From Prorocentrum cordatum (Eukaryota > Sar > Dinophyceae > Prorocentrales > Prorocentraceae), in the NCBI GenBank assembly GCA_963575745.1, contig CAUYUJ010018316.1, positions 553,494-617,493 on the forward strand: a DNA stretch of 64,000 nt, written 5' to 3'. The notes under the pieces are model-generated. The model ran no database searches, was not told where the DNA came from, and saw only the letters and a program-made list of their open reading frames with translations. Positions 1 through 10,390 of this stretch are shown one piece after another. The position numbers were made by a program, and so were the translations under genes. Every line of letters begins with the position of its first letter. Position 1 is the stretch's first letter.

Positions 1-1312
1 GGCCAGTCCGCCGGTAGCGGGCACCGCCATGTGCTTGCAACACTTGATGGCCACGCACTGCAAGTGGGGCGCGTCCTGGGCGAGGAAGCCGAGCCGCGCA
101 CACAAGGGCCTGTACGCCATCGTCTCCTCGTAGCTCTGCAGCGGAGTCTCATCGTAGTGGAGCGCACCCTTCTCTGTTGGCGTTGCCGCCGCCCTGGAGC
201 CAGCGCCGCCCAAGCCGAGCTCATGAACGAGTATCTGCGCATGGCGAGGGTCCGGCTCCATGGCGATCCTGCTCGCGGTGGCGACGTCGCCGTCGACGTA
301 AGAGATGAGCCAATTCAAGATCGTCTCGCGCTTGTCGCCCCAAGGGTCTGGACCGAGGAGCGCCTTCCTCTGCGTCAGCATGTGCTTCCGCAGCTCGGCC
401 TCGATAGCGCCGAGCTGCCACTCCTCGCCCTCGAAGACAAAGTCGTCGCCGTGCGCCGCCCCAGACGAGGATCCGTCGGAGTTAATTAGTGAAGGCGCAC
501 GGGCAGGATACGCCTGCCTTGTAGCCAGCCAGGGCCAGCCTCTCCTGGCGGTACTCCTCCCAGCCGGCCGCCGCATCCCTCATGCCGTACATCGCGCGAA
601 GCAGTAGTCCCACTCCGCCACCGCCCTCAGGAGGGATACGGGTGAACAACCTGCGCGTGGCCTGCGGATGGGGGTGAGCCCTCGAGATGTCTAGGATGAG
701 AACCTTCTTCTTCTTGAAGCCGCCGTTGGGGCTCTTGGTCTTCGCCATGGCTTTGCTCAGCGCCGTCTTGGTGCCATCCCACGGTGGAGTGCCAGCAAAA
801 GTGTCTTCGAGCCACTGGCTCTTCCACTTGTGCTCCTTCGCGCACAGCCGCAACCTTACGCTCTCGTTCTCGTAGTCGCCTTTGTTCAAGTCCACCCATC
901 TGGTACCGATGATCTCGCGGCCGTCCGCCTCGGAGGCATCCACGTGCTTGTAGACGGGAAAGCTGTGGAGAAACTCGATCTCCGTCTTGCACGCGGCGGC
1001 CGCCTTCTCGGGGGGCAGCTGTGCGCCAGTCAGGTCATCAAAGATGTTCTCGTACTCGGGAATGCGCAGCATCTCGCGGGTCTCGGCGCCCACGTTGCAC
1101 CCCTCGTCCAGGCTGCCCACGGATATGCCCATGCCGCTCGCCATCTTGCCCAGCTCGACCGGCGCCTTGAAGCCGCGCAGGATGGCCGCCACGAGAGCCG
1201 GCGGGTAGTTGGCCTTGTGCGTGGCCTTCCCGCGGAGCAGGCGATAGTGCACGTGGCAGTCGCCGTGCCAGCCCCTGCACTGGAACTGGCCGGGCCCCTT
1301 CGCGATGCACAA
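1..1312 (-). pseudogene. reverse transcriptase (RVT_2) of the copia-type element, one frameshift, left end missing
   Basis: Copies element RNA into DNA. The open frame from 1312 to 482 carries LCIAKGPGQFQCRG-type linker text, then REIIGTRWVDLNKGD, VLILDISRAHPHPQATRRLF (motif A region, with Asp) and LLRAMYGMRDAAAGWEE, all typical of copia RT. The frame ends in TAA near 482, but a shift of one base at about 480-486 restores coding: GAAHGDDFVFEG holds the GDD catalytic pair, followed by RKALLGPDPWGDKRETILNW and YRPLCARLGFLAQDAPHLQC, continuing to base 1. The shift separates motif A from the GDD box, so this copy is inactive as written unless frameshifting rescues it. Confidence 0.88.
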
Positions 1313-1315
1313 AGA

Positions 1316-2580
1316 GTTGGCGAGCCAGTGCGCCCCTGGACGATCATGTCCTTCATGCTGCCGTCAGGTTGCTTGACCCGAATCGTCTGCCCGGCCTCGC
1401 ACTGGTCGTTGGCCACGTGGAAGACGTCCTTCCTGACGAGGAGGTCCTGAAAGCCGCCGGTGTGCCATGGCCTCGCCACGTGCGGAGCCTCGTTCAAGAA
1501 GTAGTGGCCGCCCCCCAGCTGCTTGTTGTACATCGTGATGCACATGCACATGTGCTCGATCGCCTGCGCCACGAGGCCAACCATGGTCTCCTCCCTCGCC
1601 GTTCTGAAGTGCAGGAGGGGCGTCAAAGCCGCGCAGCGCGGAGAGCCGATGAGGAGTAGCGGCTGTTCTCGATCTCGGAGCCACATCGCCTCATGCCGTT
1701 GAGCTGGAACGTTCAGGCCCCGCCCCGCCCCGAGGTCGAGCGCGAAACCCGACATGGGGCCGAATTCGCTCGCGCGCTCCGAGGTCGGCGTTGATGGCCT
1801 TAGCGATGGAGCTGAGATCGTCAATCCTCGCGATGTCTTCATTGCCCGCCGCGGAGGCCAGCGTCGCGGGCTCGGCGGCCACGTCGCCAGGCGGGCCAAG
1901 GTTAGGGCCCTCAGACATCGCACCCGCCTCCGCGGCAGGAGCCGCCGCAGCCGCCGCCGATCTGCCTCTGCCTGCATGGGTGCTGGGGTGCCCGACGCTG
2001 CCGCCAGGCCAGGCGTGAAGGGGGCAGCCTGACCGGCTGGCGCCTTGCCCCCCCTCCGCCTCTTCGCTCCTTCCAGGCGCCGGGCGGCGTCGGTGTTGCC
2101 CGCCATCGCCTGCTCGACCCGAGCCCTGCAAGCCTCGGAGTGCGCCACTGCCGTCTGGCCTTCTCGAGCCGCTCTGCAGCCTCTGCAGCCGCCGGCGTGC
2201 CCGAAGCCGCCCTCCGCCACCAACCTGGGCTCGACCTCCCGGCGGATGTAGACGCGCCTCGACCCCGCCAGCGACTTGCCCGCCGGCGGCGGCGGCAGCT
2301 CCTCCGCCGGGGCCACCGGCGCAGCTGCCAGGTAGGGGGCGATCCTCTCTGCGTCGTCGTCGCCCGTCTTGTGGGGCCCCAGCCATGGGGGCCCCCTGCG
2401 TGCCTCCGCGAGGCTCTTGTCGCCCCGCTGCTCCTACGGAAATCGCCGGATCGTGTTGGCCTTGAAGTAGCCGTCCTTCGTGAGCACGATGACCTCGTCA
2501 GTGCGGTCGACGAGCCCCGCGCGCATGCCCGCGTGGATGCGCTCGTCGAGCTTGCGCCGACGCTTGCCGTCTGCAGCGGT
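1316..2580 (-). pseudogene. integrase-to-RT linker of the copia-type element, with LIGSP domain
   Basis: The region holds post-integrase text in several frames. In the frame open from 2316 there is a cysteine-containing block (CRGCRAAREGQTAVAHSEAC). Another frame, ending at 1691, has MSEGPNLGPPGDVAAEPATL. Between about 1700 and 1320 the first frame resumes with PLLLIGSPRCAALTPLL, then HMCMCITMYNKQLGGGHYFL and NEAPHVARPW. This last block is the conserved linker I know from dinoflagellate copia polyproteins; its biochemical role is unknown to me. Frameshifts are needed near 1700-1900. Confidence 0.65.
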
Positions 2581-3285
2581 CTAGAACATCACCAGCTCAC
2601 CGAACTCTCGGAACCGCCGGCGGTAGGGCCTGCCCTTCCGCCTCTCGCGGGCCGCCCCGCCGTCGTCGCCAGACATCTGGAACCGACTTAGCAGCTGAGA
2701 CGAATGCAGAAGAGCCCAAACCACCAGAGGGCGCGCAGCGTCGAACTTCGTCTTGTGGAGCTCCACCGCCCTGTGGACCAGGAACCTCGCGAGGTTCTGG
2801 ACTGCCCAGATTGCACGCTCGATGTGCCCGTTCTTCTGGGAGTCGCCGACCGAGCTCTCCTCGGGCGTCAAAGAGATCTCATAGCCCACGCGGCGCACCT
2901 CCGAAACCGCGGCCTTCTTGACCGCTAGGATGGAGCTCTCGCCGTCGGACTTGAAGATGAACTTGGCGCGGCCAGCGTGGACTATGTCCTGGGCCGCGAT
3001 CTTGTACGAGCACTCGCGCAGGATGCCCCTGCTCTGAACGGCGTGGATTTGCACCCAGCTCGTGCCCGCCGGAGGTGTGCCATCCTTGATGATGATGAAG
3101 GGTGCCGTCTTGCTCTCGATCTTCTCGACGTCGGACTTCTGGCCAACAAAATCCATGGTCGGCGCGTAGCACAGTGATCTGGCCGTCGGTCTCAGAGGCT
3201 CTGTGCTGGTCGGCTTTGCCGCGGCCTGCCACGCAGTGCCTGCGCCATGTTTTGCGTGGGAGGTGGCGCAGGTTGTGCTCGGCAA
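2581..3285 (-). pseudogene. integrase core (rve, DDE) of the copia-type element
   Basis: Integrase inserts the cDNA into the genome. A 234-residue open frame shows the rve core: DFVGQK (first Asp region), FKSDGESSI (second Asp), and SVGDSQKNGHIERAI, where the Glu of HIER corresponds to the catalytic Glu of copia integrases. The spacing from the second Asp to this Glu is about 42 residues, a little above the classical 35. Conserved features after the core (WAVQNLARFLVHR, then RPLVVWALLHSSQLL and a basic run) also fit. The first 30 residues look like read-through rather than integrase. Flanking segments lie in other frames, so the polyprotein is broken on both sides. Confidence 0.85.
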
Positions 3286-3559
3286 CCTCGTCTGGAGCTG
3301 GTGTCATGGGGCTCGCGAAAATTCGTGCCTCAGGCCGCCCGACTATTGAGTCGCCATGCGCCGGGGCGTCAGCATCGCCCGAATTGTGAGGAGGGGGTGC
3401 CGGCGAAGACAGAAGTGGCGCAGCCACCGAAGATGCCGCCGCACCGCCTCCAAGGCCTGCGTGGTCAGCAGGCGGAGAATCTCGTTGGTCCTGCAGGGGT
3501 GCCAAAATCACGGGCCCCCCCTGCAGCTTCTTCATGCCCGCGTCGGGTCTTACGGTCAA

Positions 3560-4177
3560 GCCTGCCCGATGCCCCCCCGAGCAAGGCCGACGTAGGCCTC
3601 AATCTCGAAAACGTTGTTGACTCGCTCGGTCTTCACTCGGGAGCCCGAGTTTGAGTGCTCGCAGAGCGCACCCTTGCTCCTGTCGGCGTAGCAGTGGACG
3701 TCCAGGCCTCGGTCGTTCATCCCCGCCACGCTCAGCAGGGGCTTGTGGACGTCGCAGACGTGCACCTTCATGTCCATGCGCTGGTCCGTCGGCGAGGCTG
3801 TGCGTCCGCTCGCCGAGGTCGACGAAGCCTTTGCTGCCCCTGCTGGCAGGGACGTACTCAAACCCAGCCCTCGACTCTGGAGTGTCCCTTGTCGGGTAGT
3901 CGTCGCATAAATCCTTGGGCCAGACCGTCGCGCCCGCGCCAAAGTCCACGCCGACCTTCACGCGCCTGTGGCGGTGGTTCGCGCAAACCTCACCCGCGCC
4001 CGAGTCCGCGCCGATCTTCGCACGCCTGTGGCGGTGGATCGCGCAAACCTCACCTGCGCCCGAGTCCGCGCCGATCTTCACACGCCTGTGGCGGTGGTTC
4101 GCGCAGACCTCACCTCCCCGATCCGCCAGGGGCCAGAGCTGCAACGGGTTGCATCCCATCTGCTGCGCGGATGCCAA
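3560..4177 (-). pseudogene. retropepsin-like (aspartic protease) segment with triplicated active site
   Basis: The copia protease matures the polyprotein and is recognised by a D-[ST]-G-A loop. Here the loop occurs three times in one frame: DSGA at 4055-4066, DSGA at 3995-4006 and DFGA at 3935-3946, because a 60-bp unit is tandemly repeated. Downstream text in the same frame (TVWPKDLCDDY, then SRAGFEYVPAS) matches the usual sequence after the active site. Near 3800-3830 the frame changes, and the rest (KVHVCDVHKPLLSVAGMNDR, then VNNVFEIEAYV) continues in the frame covering 3942-3556. The element is not expected to make a normal protease. Confidence 0.72.
3931..4116. repeat. three tandem copies of a 60-bp unit inside the protease coding segment
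   Basis: Units at about 3931-3990, 3991-4050 and 4051-4110 differ by only a few substitutions and keep an exact 60-base period, so the frame is preserved across the array. Each unit encodes GEVCANHRHRRVKIGADSGA-like residues. Confidence 0.9.
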
Positions 4178-4199
4178 CGATGTCGACGTCGCAGAACGC

Positions 4200-5151
4200 G
4201 ACTGGGCATGCGGCTGAGGTGGAGGAGGAGGAAGCTGTCCTTGCTACTGCTGCTGATGCTGCTGCTGGTCTCCCAGCTGTCCCACCAGGCGGCGGTTGCC
4301 CTCCTTGGAGCGAGCCGCCTGCAGCTTCCTGCACTGCGACCTCCTGTGTCGCCAGATGCCGCAGCATCCGCACTCGCCATTGAAGTTGTCCGAGGCGCCG
4401 CCCTTGCCAGTACCAGCGCCGCCACCGTGACCTCGCCCTCCTCCGACCTTGCCGTCCTTGCTTTTGCCCTTCGAGCCCCTGTCCTTGCCTGTGCTATAGC
4501 CCTTCGAGCCGCCGTCTTTGCCTTTGCCGCGGCCTCCAGGGCGTCCTTGATACCAACCCTCGAGGGGCATGGCGAGGATGCAGTAGAGCTGCATGCTGAG
4601 CTCCTTGCCCCCTTTTGTTCTGCAGCGCTGCGTTGGACGCGTTCTCGGCCGACTCGGCCGTGTCCATGAGAAGCAAAAGGCGCTCGCTGACGGCGCCCGC
4701 GTATGCCCGTGTCGTTATCGACCACTGCTGCCAATCGTCGTCCTTCCCGCTGAAATTCTTCGGCTTCCCTATGAGCTGTGTGTCAACCACCTCCCGCGTC
4801 TGAGGCCGTGATGCCGCTGCCGTTGCCACCGCGCGCTGCTCGTCGAGCGCCCCTGTGGGCTGCAGGTTGACGTCCTGCAGTTCCCTGACCACCTGCTCAA
4901 GCGCCGCCACACGCTGCTCCGTCATCCTGGAGACGGCCGCGCTGCTTCAGCTGCTTCAACCACAGTCCGAGGTGACCGTAGCAGCGCCTCTTGAATGCGA
5001 ACCTGGAGAGGAGGCCCATGACCAGGGCCAAACGGTCCTGTACCTGACTGGTGCTGCGCTCGGCCAGCTCGTCGACCAACTCATAACCGCTGTCTATGGC
5101 CGCCGGCTCCGCTGCCACGCGGGGAGGGGGCTGGTCAGCTCTCGCTACCAT
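4200..5151 (-). pseudogene. gag region of the copia-type element, frameshifted, with CCHC zinc knuckle
   Basis: Gag packages the element RNA. Three overlapping frames carry it. 5151-4897 holds an N-terminal segment from MVARADQ onward. 4925-4494 holds the conserved VVDTQLIGKPKNFSGKDDDW block, which resembles the start of the copia gag core. 4594-4244 is a glycine/lysine-rich tail with a perfect C-X2-C-X4-H-X4-C knuckle at 4331-4372 (Cys75, Cys78, His83, Cys88 of that frame). The gag core seems shorter than usual, since sequence passes from the core start to the basic tail within about 60 residues, so an internal deletion plus at least two frameshifts is likely. The Met at 5151 is only the most natural start; longer in-frame sequence exists up to 5358. 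Confidence 0.75.
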
Positions 5152-6962
5152 GCTAAATTCTTTTGCCGAGATGGCTGCGGACAGGCGCAAGCATGTTCGA
5201 TTCTCTGCAGGGAGACCACGCGACATCAGTGAGCCATATATTGTAGACGTAAGAATATACAGACAGACCAGAGCATACGGAGCACACAGACCAGAAGCAG
5301 TCCAAACCAGAAATACCTGACGGACCAGACAAAACAGCAGACATGACATTTGAATCAAAACGGACTAGACCAAAGGACATCAGGACTGGACAGACCGGAC
5401 AGACAAGGTAGACGAGACTACACAGCAATTACTTCAGACCGAAACCATTACCGGACCTATCAACTCTGAAGATTCTTAACGACCCAACACATAAACTGCA
5501 GAACCTGACCAGACTGCACATAATGCGGGGCGATTAATAAAAACATGGAGAAAACGATTAATAAAAAACACAGTTTATGATATTTCTGTACAACTTTCGG
5601 ACTGGAGGAGAACGATTAAAACAACATAGTTTTCAAGACCGCGGCCGGTTTTTTCTAATCGTCATCCCAGGCGCCGCCGCGTGAACATGACCCCCGGTCA
5701 TTTAATAACCAGACGCACAGAGAAGACTACACTGTGAAGTTTGGCGCGCACCAGAGAAAATGAAAACCATGTCTGCCAACGCGGAGCCCTGAACAGTGAG
5801 TAATCACACTGCTGCGAGCTATATGTTGCAAGACATGCGGCAAAAGCAATGTAGTGCAAGCTGCGTGGTGCAGGCTATATGGTGCAACTACAGGCGGGGC
5901 GTTGACCTAAGGAACCCTAAATAAGGAACGAGGCCCCTTTGCCCCATAACTTCAACCTCGATTTTCCATGGAAAACCTAGGGAAAACCCGAGGCAAACTT
6001 TGAAACAATCAAGGAACACCGAGCCCCTCCCCAACGAAATGGGTTCCTTCTTCAGCGCCCCGACTGTATGTGGGGCAAGCTACGTGGCGCAATCTATGCG
6101 GTGCAATCTTGATGGAACTGGCGTCGCCAACTCTGGTGCCCGGGCGAGCATCCCACGCGCCCGTCGGCAAATTGCTGGCAAAACCCACTAGGGCGTGAGT
6201 GAAGGTGCTCGTCGGAACTTGCCAGATCTCAACAGGAGCTACGATGCGTGAGCCCTGCGTGTGCAGGTACATGGCTCAGGCAGGCGAAGTGGTCGCAGTG
6301 ACGACAACATCAGCGACAACGACGATGGTGATGGTGATGATGAAAGAAAGTGGTGGCAATGACGATGAAAGCGACGGTAGCGGCAATGACGATGACAACA
6401 CTTTCATGAGCGCTGACGGCTGGCGAACATCAACCCTTGACGATGATGGGAAGTGTGGTGCTGATGGGGATGACGAGGGAGTGCACTTGCGGAAATTCCG
6501 CATGTCGGGTGTCTTTTGGAGGAAACCATGGGGTGTTCATTCGTATGCGCATGCGCTCCGGAATCCAGTTGTGTGGGAAGAATTTCGGCGAGCGCGCGCA
6601 GAGACGCGCTCGTGTGGCCCGTCTGATTTTATTTGGAAGGGCTTGTGGGTGCGCGATGACTGTTCCATGGTTTTGACATGGTCGCGCGTGGGGTCAGCAT
6701 GGTCCCATGTGGCAGAACTGCCAAGCAAACATGGACTTCCCACGATTCCAGCACGCGCTCTGGCAGAAATCTGACAGAGTTGTGTTGGCAGAAAGGCCAA
6801 GGGGTTCTGCTCATTCTGCAACAGCTATGTCCCCCAATCAGAGCTTGCCTCTGTAGGAGTCCTGACAGATTCATAAATTGTTAGGTAAAGTGTGTCACCG
6901 ATTTCCGCGGCCCGCCCAGGTGCCCAAGTGCCCGGGTGACTGGGTGCACAAATTCGCGAGTG
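5152..6962. other. no credible gene; possible 5' flank or LTR of the copia element
   Basis: The stretch 5360-5660 is AT-richer than its surroundings, and 5880-6000 has short runs such as AAGGAAC and CCCTAAATAAGG. A degenerate motif of the form GTGGTGCAAGCTATGTGG recurs at 5.81-5.89 kb and 6.07-6.11 kb. An open frame at 6199-6774 (plus) has an Asp/Thr-rich start from GAC/GAT triplets and no family I recognise; I do not call it a gene. Confidence 0.5.
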
Positions 6963-7690
6963 CCTGGGTGCCTTATAGCCCTAGAGCCGTATAGCCCTAT
7001 GGCCCTATGGCCCTATAGCCCTATAGCCCAATAGCCCTATAGTCCTATAGCCCAATAGCCTTATAGCCCTATGGCACTATAGCCTTATAGCCCTATAGCG
7101 CAATGGTCCGATAGCCCTATAGCCCTATAGCCCTAGAGGCTTATAGCCCTATAGCCCCATAGCCCAATAGCCCTATCGCCCGACAATCCTATAGTTGTAT
7201 AGCCCTATAGCCCTACAGCCCTACAACCCTATAGTCCAATAACCCTACAGCCCCATAGCCCCATAGCCTTATAGACCAATAGCCCTACAGCCCTGTAGGC
7301 CTAGATCCCCATAGCCATATAGGCCCTGAAACCATATAAGCCCAAAGCCCTAAAACCATATAGCATTGTAGCTCTATATGCCTATAGCCCCATTGTCCCA
7401 CAGCCCCATAGCCCTATATCCCTATACCCCTTTAGCCCAATGGCCCTATAGTTCCATAATTAGCCCCATAGCGCTATATACTCATCACCACATGGCCCTA
7501 TAGCCCTATAGCCAAACAGCCCCAGAGCCCTAAAGCCCCATAGCGCGATAGCTGTATATCCCTACAGCCCTATGGCCCTATAGCCTTATAGCCCTATAGC
7601 CCTATGGCCCTATGGCCCTATAGCCCTATGGCCCTATAGTCTCATGGCCCTATAGCCCCATCGCCCTATAGCCCAATGGCCCTAAAAAGG
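6963..7690. repeat. degenerate 8-bp minisatellite TATAGCCC
   Basis: About 730 bases of a head-to-tail TATAGCCC unit, with variants TATGGCCC, CATAGCCC and TACAGCCC. Single-base insertions break the phase in the middle third. The first and last 200 bases are the most regular. Confidence 0.93.
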
Positions 7691-8100
7691 CTTTGATGTG
7701 GGCTTTTCTCTGGCATCACGTCCGACCAGTGCTGTTGGTAATGCTTATGTGCAGAGTGTTTGGACATGCGCGCGCGGCTGCGAGCGCGTGCGGCCGCCCG
7801 CATTAGATGTGATGGAAGGAATTGTCATAACATGTGTAACAATGTCAACGCATGCGCACCGCAGTGCGTTCTTTGACGTGATCCCCACGGTCGCTGGCAT
7901 GCTATTTACGATGCGCGATGGCGCATAAACAGATTAAGGCAAAGCATGCGAAAGGCTGCGGACAACCTGGGGGGAAAAGGGGGCGGAAAAAGTCAAAATC
8001 CTTCAAATCTAAAGAATCGACGTGGTGCGAGCTATGTTATGTAAGAAAGCGTGGCGCAACGTGGCGCAGGCTGCGTGACGTAACCTCTGTGGAGATCCAA
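7691..8100. other. no gene seen
   Basis: Non-repetitive sequence between two tandem arrays. At 8025-8080 a variant of the GTGGTGCAAGCTATGT motif from 5.8 and 6.1 kb recurs. Confidence 0.4.
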
Positions 8101-8358
8101 GCGCCAACGGCCGCCCACTAGGCGAAGCCTCGCCACATCCGCTCAGCGCACGTGGCGCTCACTGCCGCCCACCAGTCGAAACCTCGCTGCACCCGCCCAT
8201 CGCACGGGGCGCCCACGAGGCGCCAACGGCCGCCCACTAGGAGAAATCTCGCCACACCCTCCCAGCGAACGGCGCGCCCACGAGGCGCCCTCAGCCGCAC
8301 ACCAGACGAAACCTCGCCACACGTGCCCTGCGCACGAAGCGCCCACGAGGAGCCCTCG
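8101..8358. repeat. 65-bp tandem repeat, about four copies
   Basis: Units begin near 8101, 8155, 8221 and 8286 with GCGCCAACGGCCGCCCAC-like text and end in GCGCCCACGAG. A truncated fifth copy follows at 8351. The first unit is shorter than the others. Confidence 0.85.
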
Positions 8359-9145
8359 CCACACGCATCTGAGTCCTTACAGAGGAAATGAGGAACCACT
8401 GAGTGCAACCACTGCTTGGGGAGCATACTTGCTTGACGCACGGCCACTGACCAGGCAGACCAGCTGGCCCAAGTCGACCTGGCGGAGAGACCAGACAGAT
8501 CAGCAGCAAGAGCAGAGAAGCCACGCACAGCTTGCTACTCCACCGCCGCAATGGTCGCAAACGTGGGGCATGTTGCAAAGGGCCACGCTAACACCCAAAA
8601 TGCGGAAATCACCTTCTTTTGCAGCGTGAACCAAGCAGATTGAACCCCGACGGGCGGCACACTTTTCCACCGAGCATTAGGGACGGAGGGTAAGCGGTGG
8701 ACCCGCATGAACGCCACACGCATTTTGGCCTCGCGGCCGCGCGCGGGGCGGCGCAGCGGAGACAGCCGAGGGCAAGGAGAGCGCGCGGCCGGGCCAGCAT
8801 GGAGGCCACTCACACACTGATTGGCGTCGCGGCCACGAGCTCGGCGGCGCGGCGTAGTGAACATCGAGCACAGAGCGGCGCGCGGGCTAGGCTTGGCCAG
8901 CTCGTGCAGCACGGAGGGGCCAGATCCACGCGACGCTCGCGAGGGAACACACACACTCGCACTCTTCTTGGTCGGCGGGGCAACGCGCGGCGTTCACCTG
9001 CTTCCCCAACGCCTCACACACAAGCTGTTCCGTCGGCGGGTCGCCGGGATACGCGATCGGCCTGTCAATTGGCGCCCTCTGGCGCGAGCTCGCTGCCCGA
9101 AAGGCGAAGCTGTCCAGACGGCCACGCGCGCAAAACGGGGAAGAG

Positions 9146-9148
<3 letters not shown>

Positions 9149-9181
<33 letters not shown>

Positions 9182-9186
9182 ACACA
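9149..9186. repeat. CA dinucleotide microsatellite
   Basis: About 14 uninterrupted CA units, then TTACACACGCAC. Surrounding DNA (8.36-9.30 kb) is GC-rich with no recognisable gene. Confidence 0.95.
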
Positions 9187-9295
9187 CGCACTCACCGAGC
9201 AGACCAGAATGGCCAGAGAAGGCCTGGCTCAAACCTCCTGTGGTCGGGAACTTTTGCGCAGCGTGTCGCGGCGGCGGCCCCGGCGATACGCTGTA

Positions 9296-9450
9296 ACATG
9301 CGAGTGAACAGCGCGTCGCTCCGCTCCGCGAGGCGGGAGGATGGAAAGAGCTTGGGGCGTTGATGCTTGGGAGCTGGGGCGTCTTTGGCGTGTCGTGCCG
9401 AAGCGTGGTGGGCCAGAACGGGCGGCGCGACACGCTAAGCCAAAGTTCCT
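9296..9450 (+). repeat. dispersed repeat X, copy 1
   Basis: Shares its order of blocks with 31385-31545. A block reading GCGTCGCTC...CGAGGCGGGAGG is followed about 90 bases later by GGGCCAGAACGGGCGGCGCGACA and CCAAAGTTCCTGA. Function unknown. Confidence 0.7.
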
Positions 9451-10284
9451 GATTCCGCTGTCTGTCTGGCGATGCTCCCGCGAAGCGGTTGCGTATCATC
9501 GGAAGCGCCTCCGTGGACTCAGAGGTCTGGTCCAGCGCGGCCTCCTGTAACAGATCCTCCGGGCAGCCACAACCGGGGTAGCGGTGCTCCTTGCCCCCCG
9601 AGGGCACCCATCGTATCAACGCAAGCCTGACGGCCCTCCCCCCCAGGGGGGAAGGTAGGTTAATCGTCGCGACTCGCGGCGACGTCACCATTGGTGTCTT
9701 ACACTTCTTGGACCGATCAGCATTGAACAACCACGTATTTTCCTGTAGCGCACCAACTCCGTGTCACTGGAAAACTTAGCGTTCAACCTAGAATGCCCGC
9801 GCCAAGGTCGCCGCCGCGTCAACGCAACGTAACCCTACTGTGATGATCATGGCTAGTAGAGAAGCAGGCGACATGAACATGAGCTTGAAAAGGTTCGCGC
9901 GGATCTCTTGGCGCGTGAGCGGTAGGCAAATGCAGTGTAGCTAGGGCCTCCAGGACGATGTCGGACAACTTGCCACCGTTGAGCACGCGACGTTTTGTCT
10001 CGCATGGATAACGTCCGCGGCGACACCATGAGCGAATCCTTTTCCAAAATGGGCAGGGGCTGCCGTCCGTCTTCCTCCCCATTCTTTCCGCACCGAGGGG
10101 CGAGGAGGCAGGGCGAGGAGGGATGAGGCAAGCGGGGGCGAAGAGAAGGAACTTCGGGGCCGCAGCTCCTCTGAGGCCCGCCACTGCAGAACAACAGACC
10201 ATCTGGAGCAAATTCACGACTGGAGCCCCAGACCCCACCTTCCTCCGTCGTCTTCCGAGCCGGATCGATCGGTGAAGGTCCCAA
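9451..10284. other. no gene seen
   Basis: Non-repetitive sequence. 9640-9690 contains CCCCCCCAGGGGGG and a short GTCGCGACTCGCGGCGAC inverted motif, too short to interpret. Open frames on either strand show no domain. Confidence 0.4.
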
Positions 10285-10390
10285 GGAGGAGGAGGAGGAG
10301 GAGGAGGAGGAGGAGGAGGAGGAGGAGCGAGCAGGAGGAGGAGGAGGAGGAGCAGGCGGAGGAGCGAGCAGGAGGAGGAGGAGGCCACGC
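10285..10390. repeat. GGA trinucleotide tract
   Basis: Near-perfect GGA/GAG repeat with a few GC interruptions. It gives spurious poly-Arg or poly-Glu reading on plus, and poly-Leu, Ser or Pro on minus. Confidence 0.95.

Larger units (their letters stand above)
1..5151 (-). mobile_element. Ty1/copia-type LTR retroelement, degraded, left end beyond window
   Basis: Read on the minus strand, the order is gag, zinc knuckle, retropepsin-like segment, integrase, a LIGSP linker domain, reverse transcriptase. Integrase before reverse transcriptase is the copia order. The reading frame changes many times, so no continuous polyprotein can be made; the copy is a fossil. The reverse transcriptase runs off base 1, so RNase H and the 3' LTR are outside. 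I could not define a 5' LTR upstream of 5151, although 5.36-5.66 kb is noticeably AT-richer than its surroundings. The linker containing LIGSP and a cysteine-rich stretch is something I associate with dinoflagellate copia elements; that is family knowledge, not proof. Confidence 0.88.

Noticed and set aside
6199-6774. 191-residue plus-strand ORF
   Set aside because: Asp/Thr-rich part comes from GAC/GAT runs, and the rest shows no domain or codon bias that sets it apart.
6963-7690. Interstitial telomere repeat
   Set aside because: The unit is TATAGCCC, not CCCTAAA, and is too degenerate.
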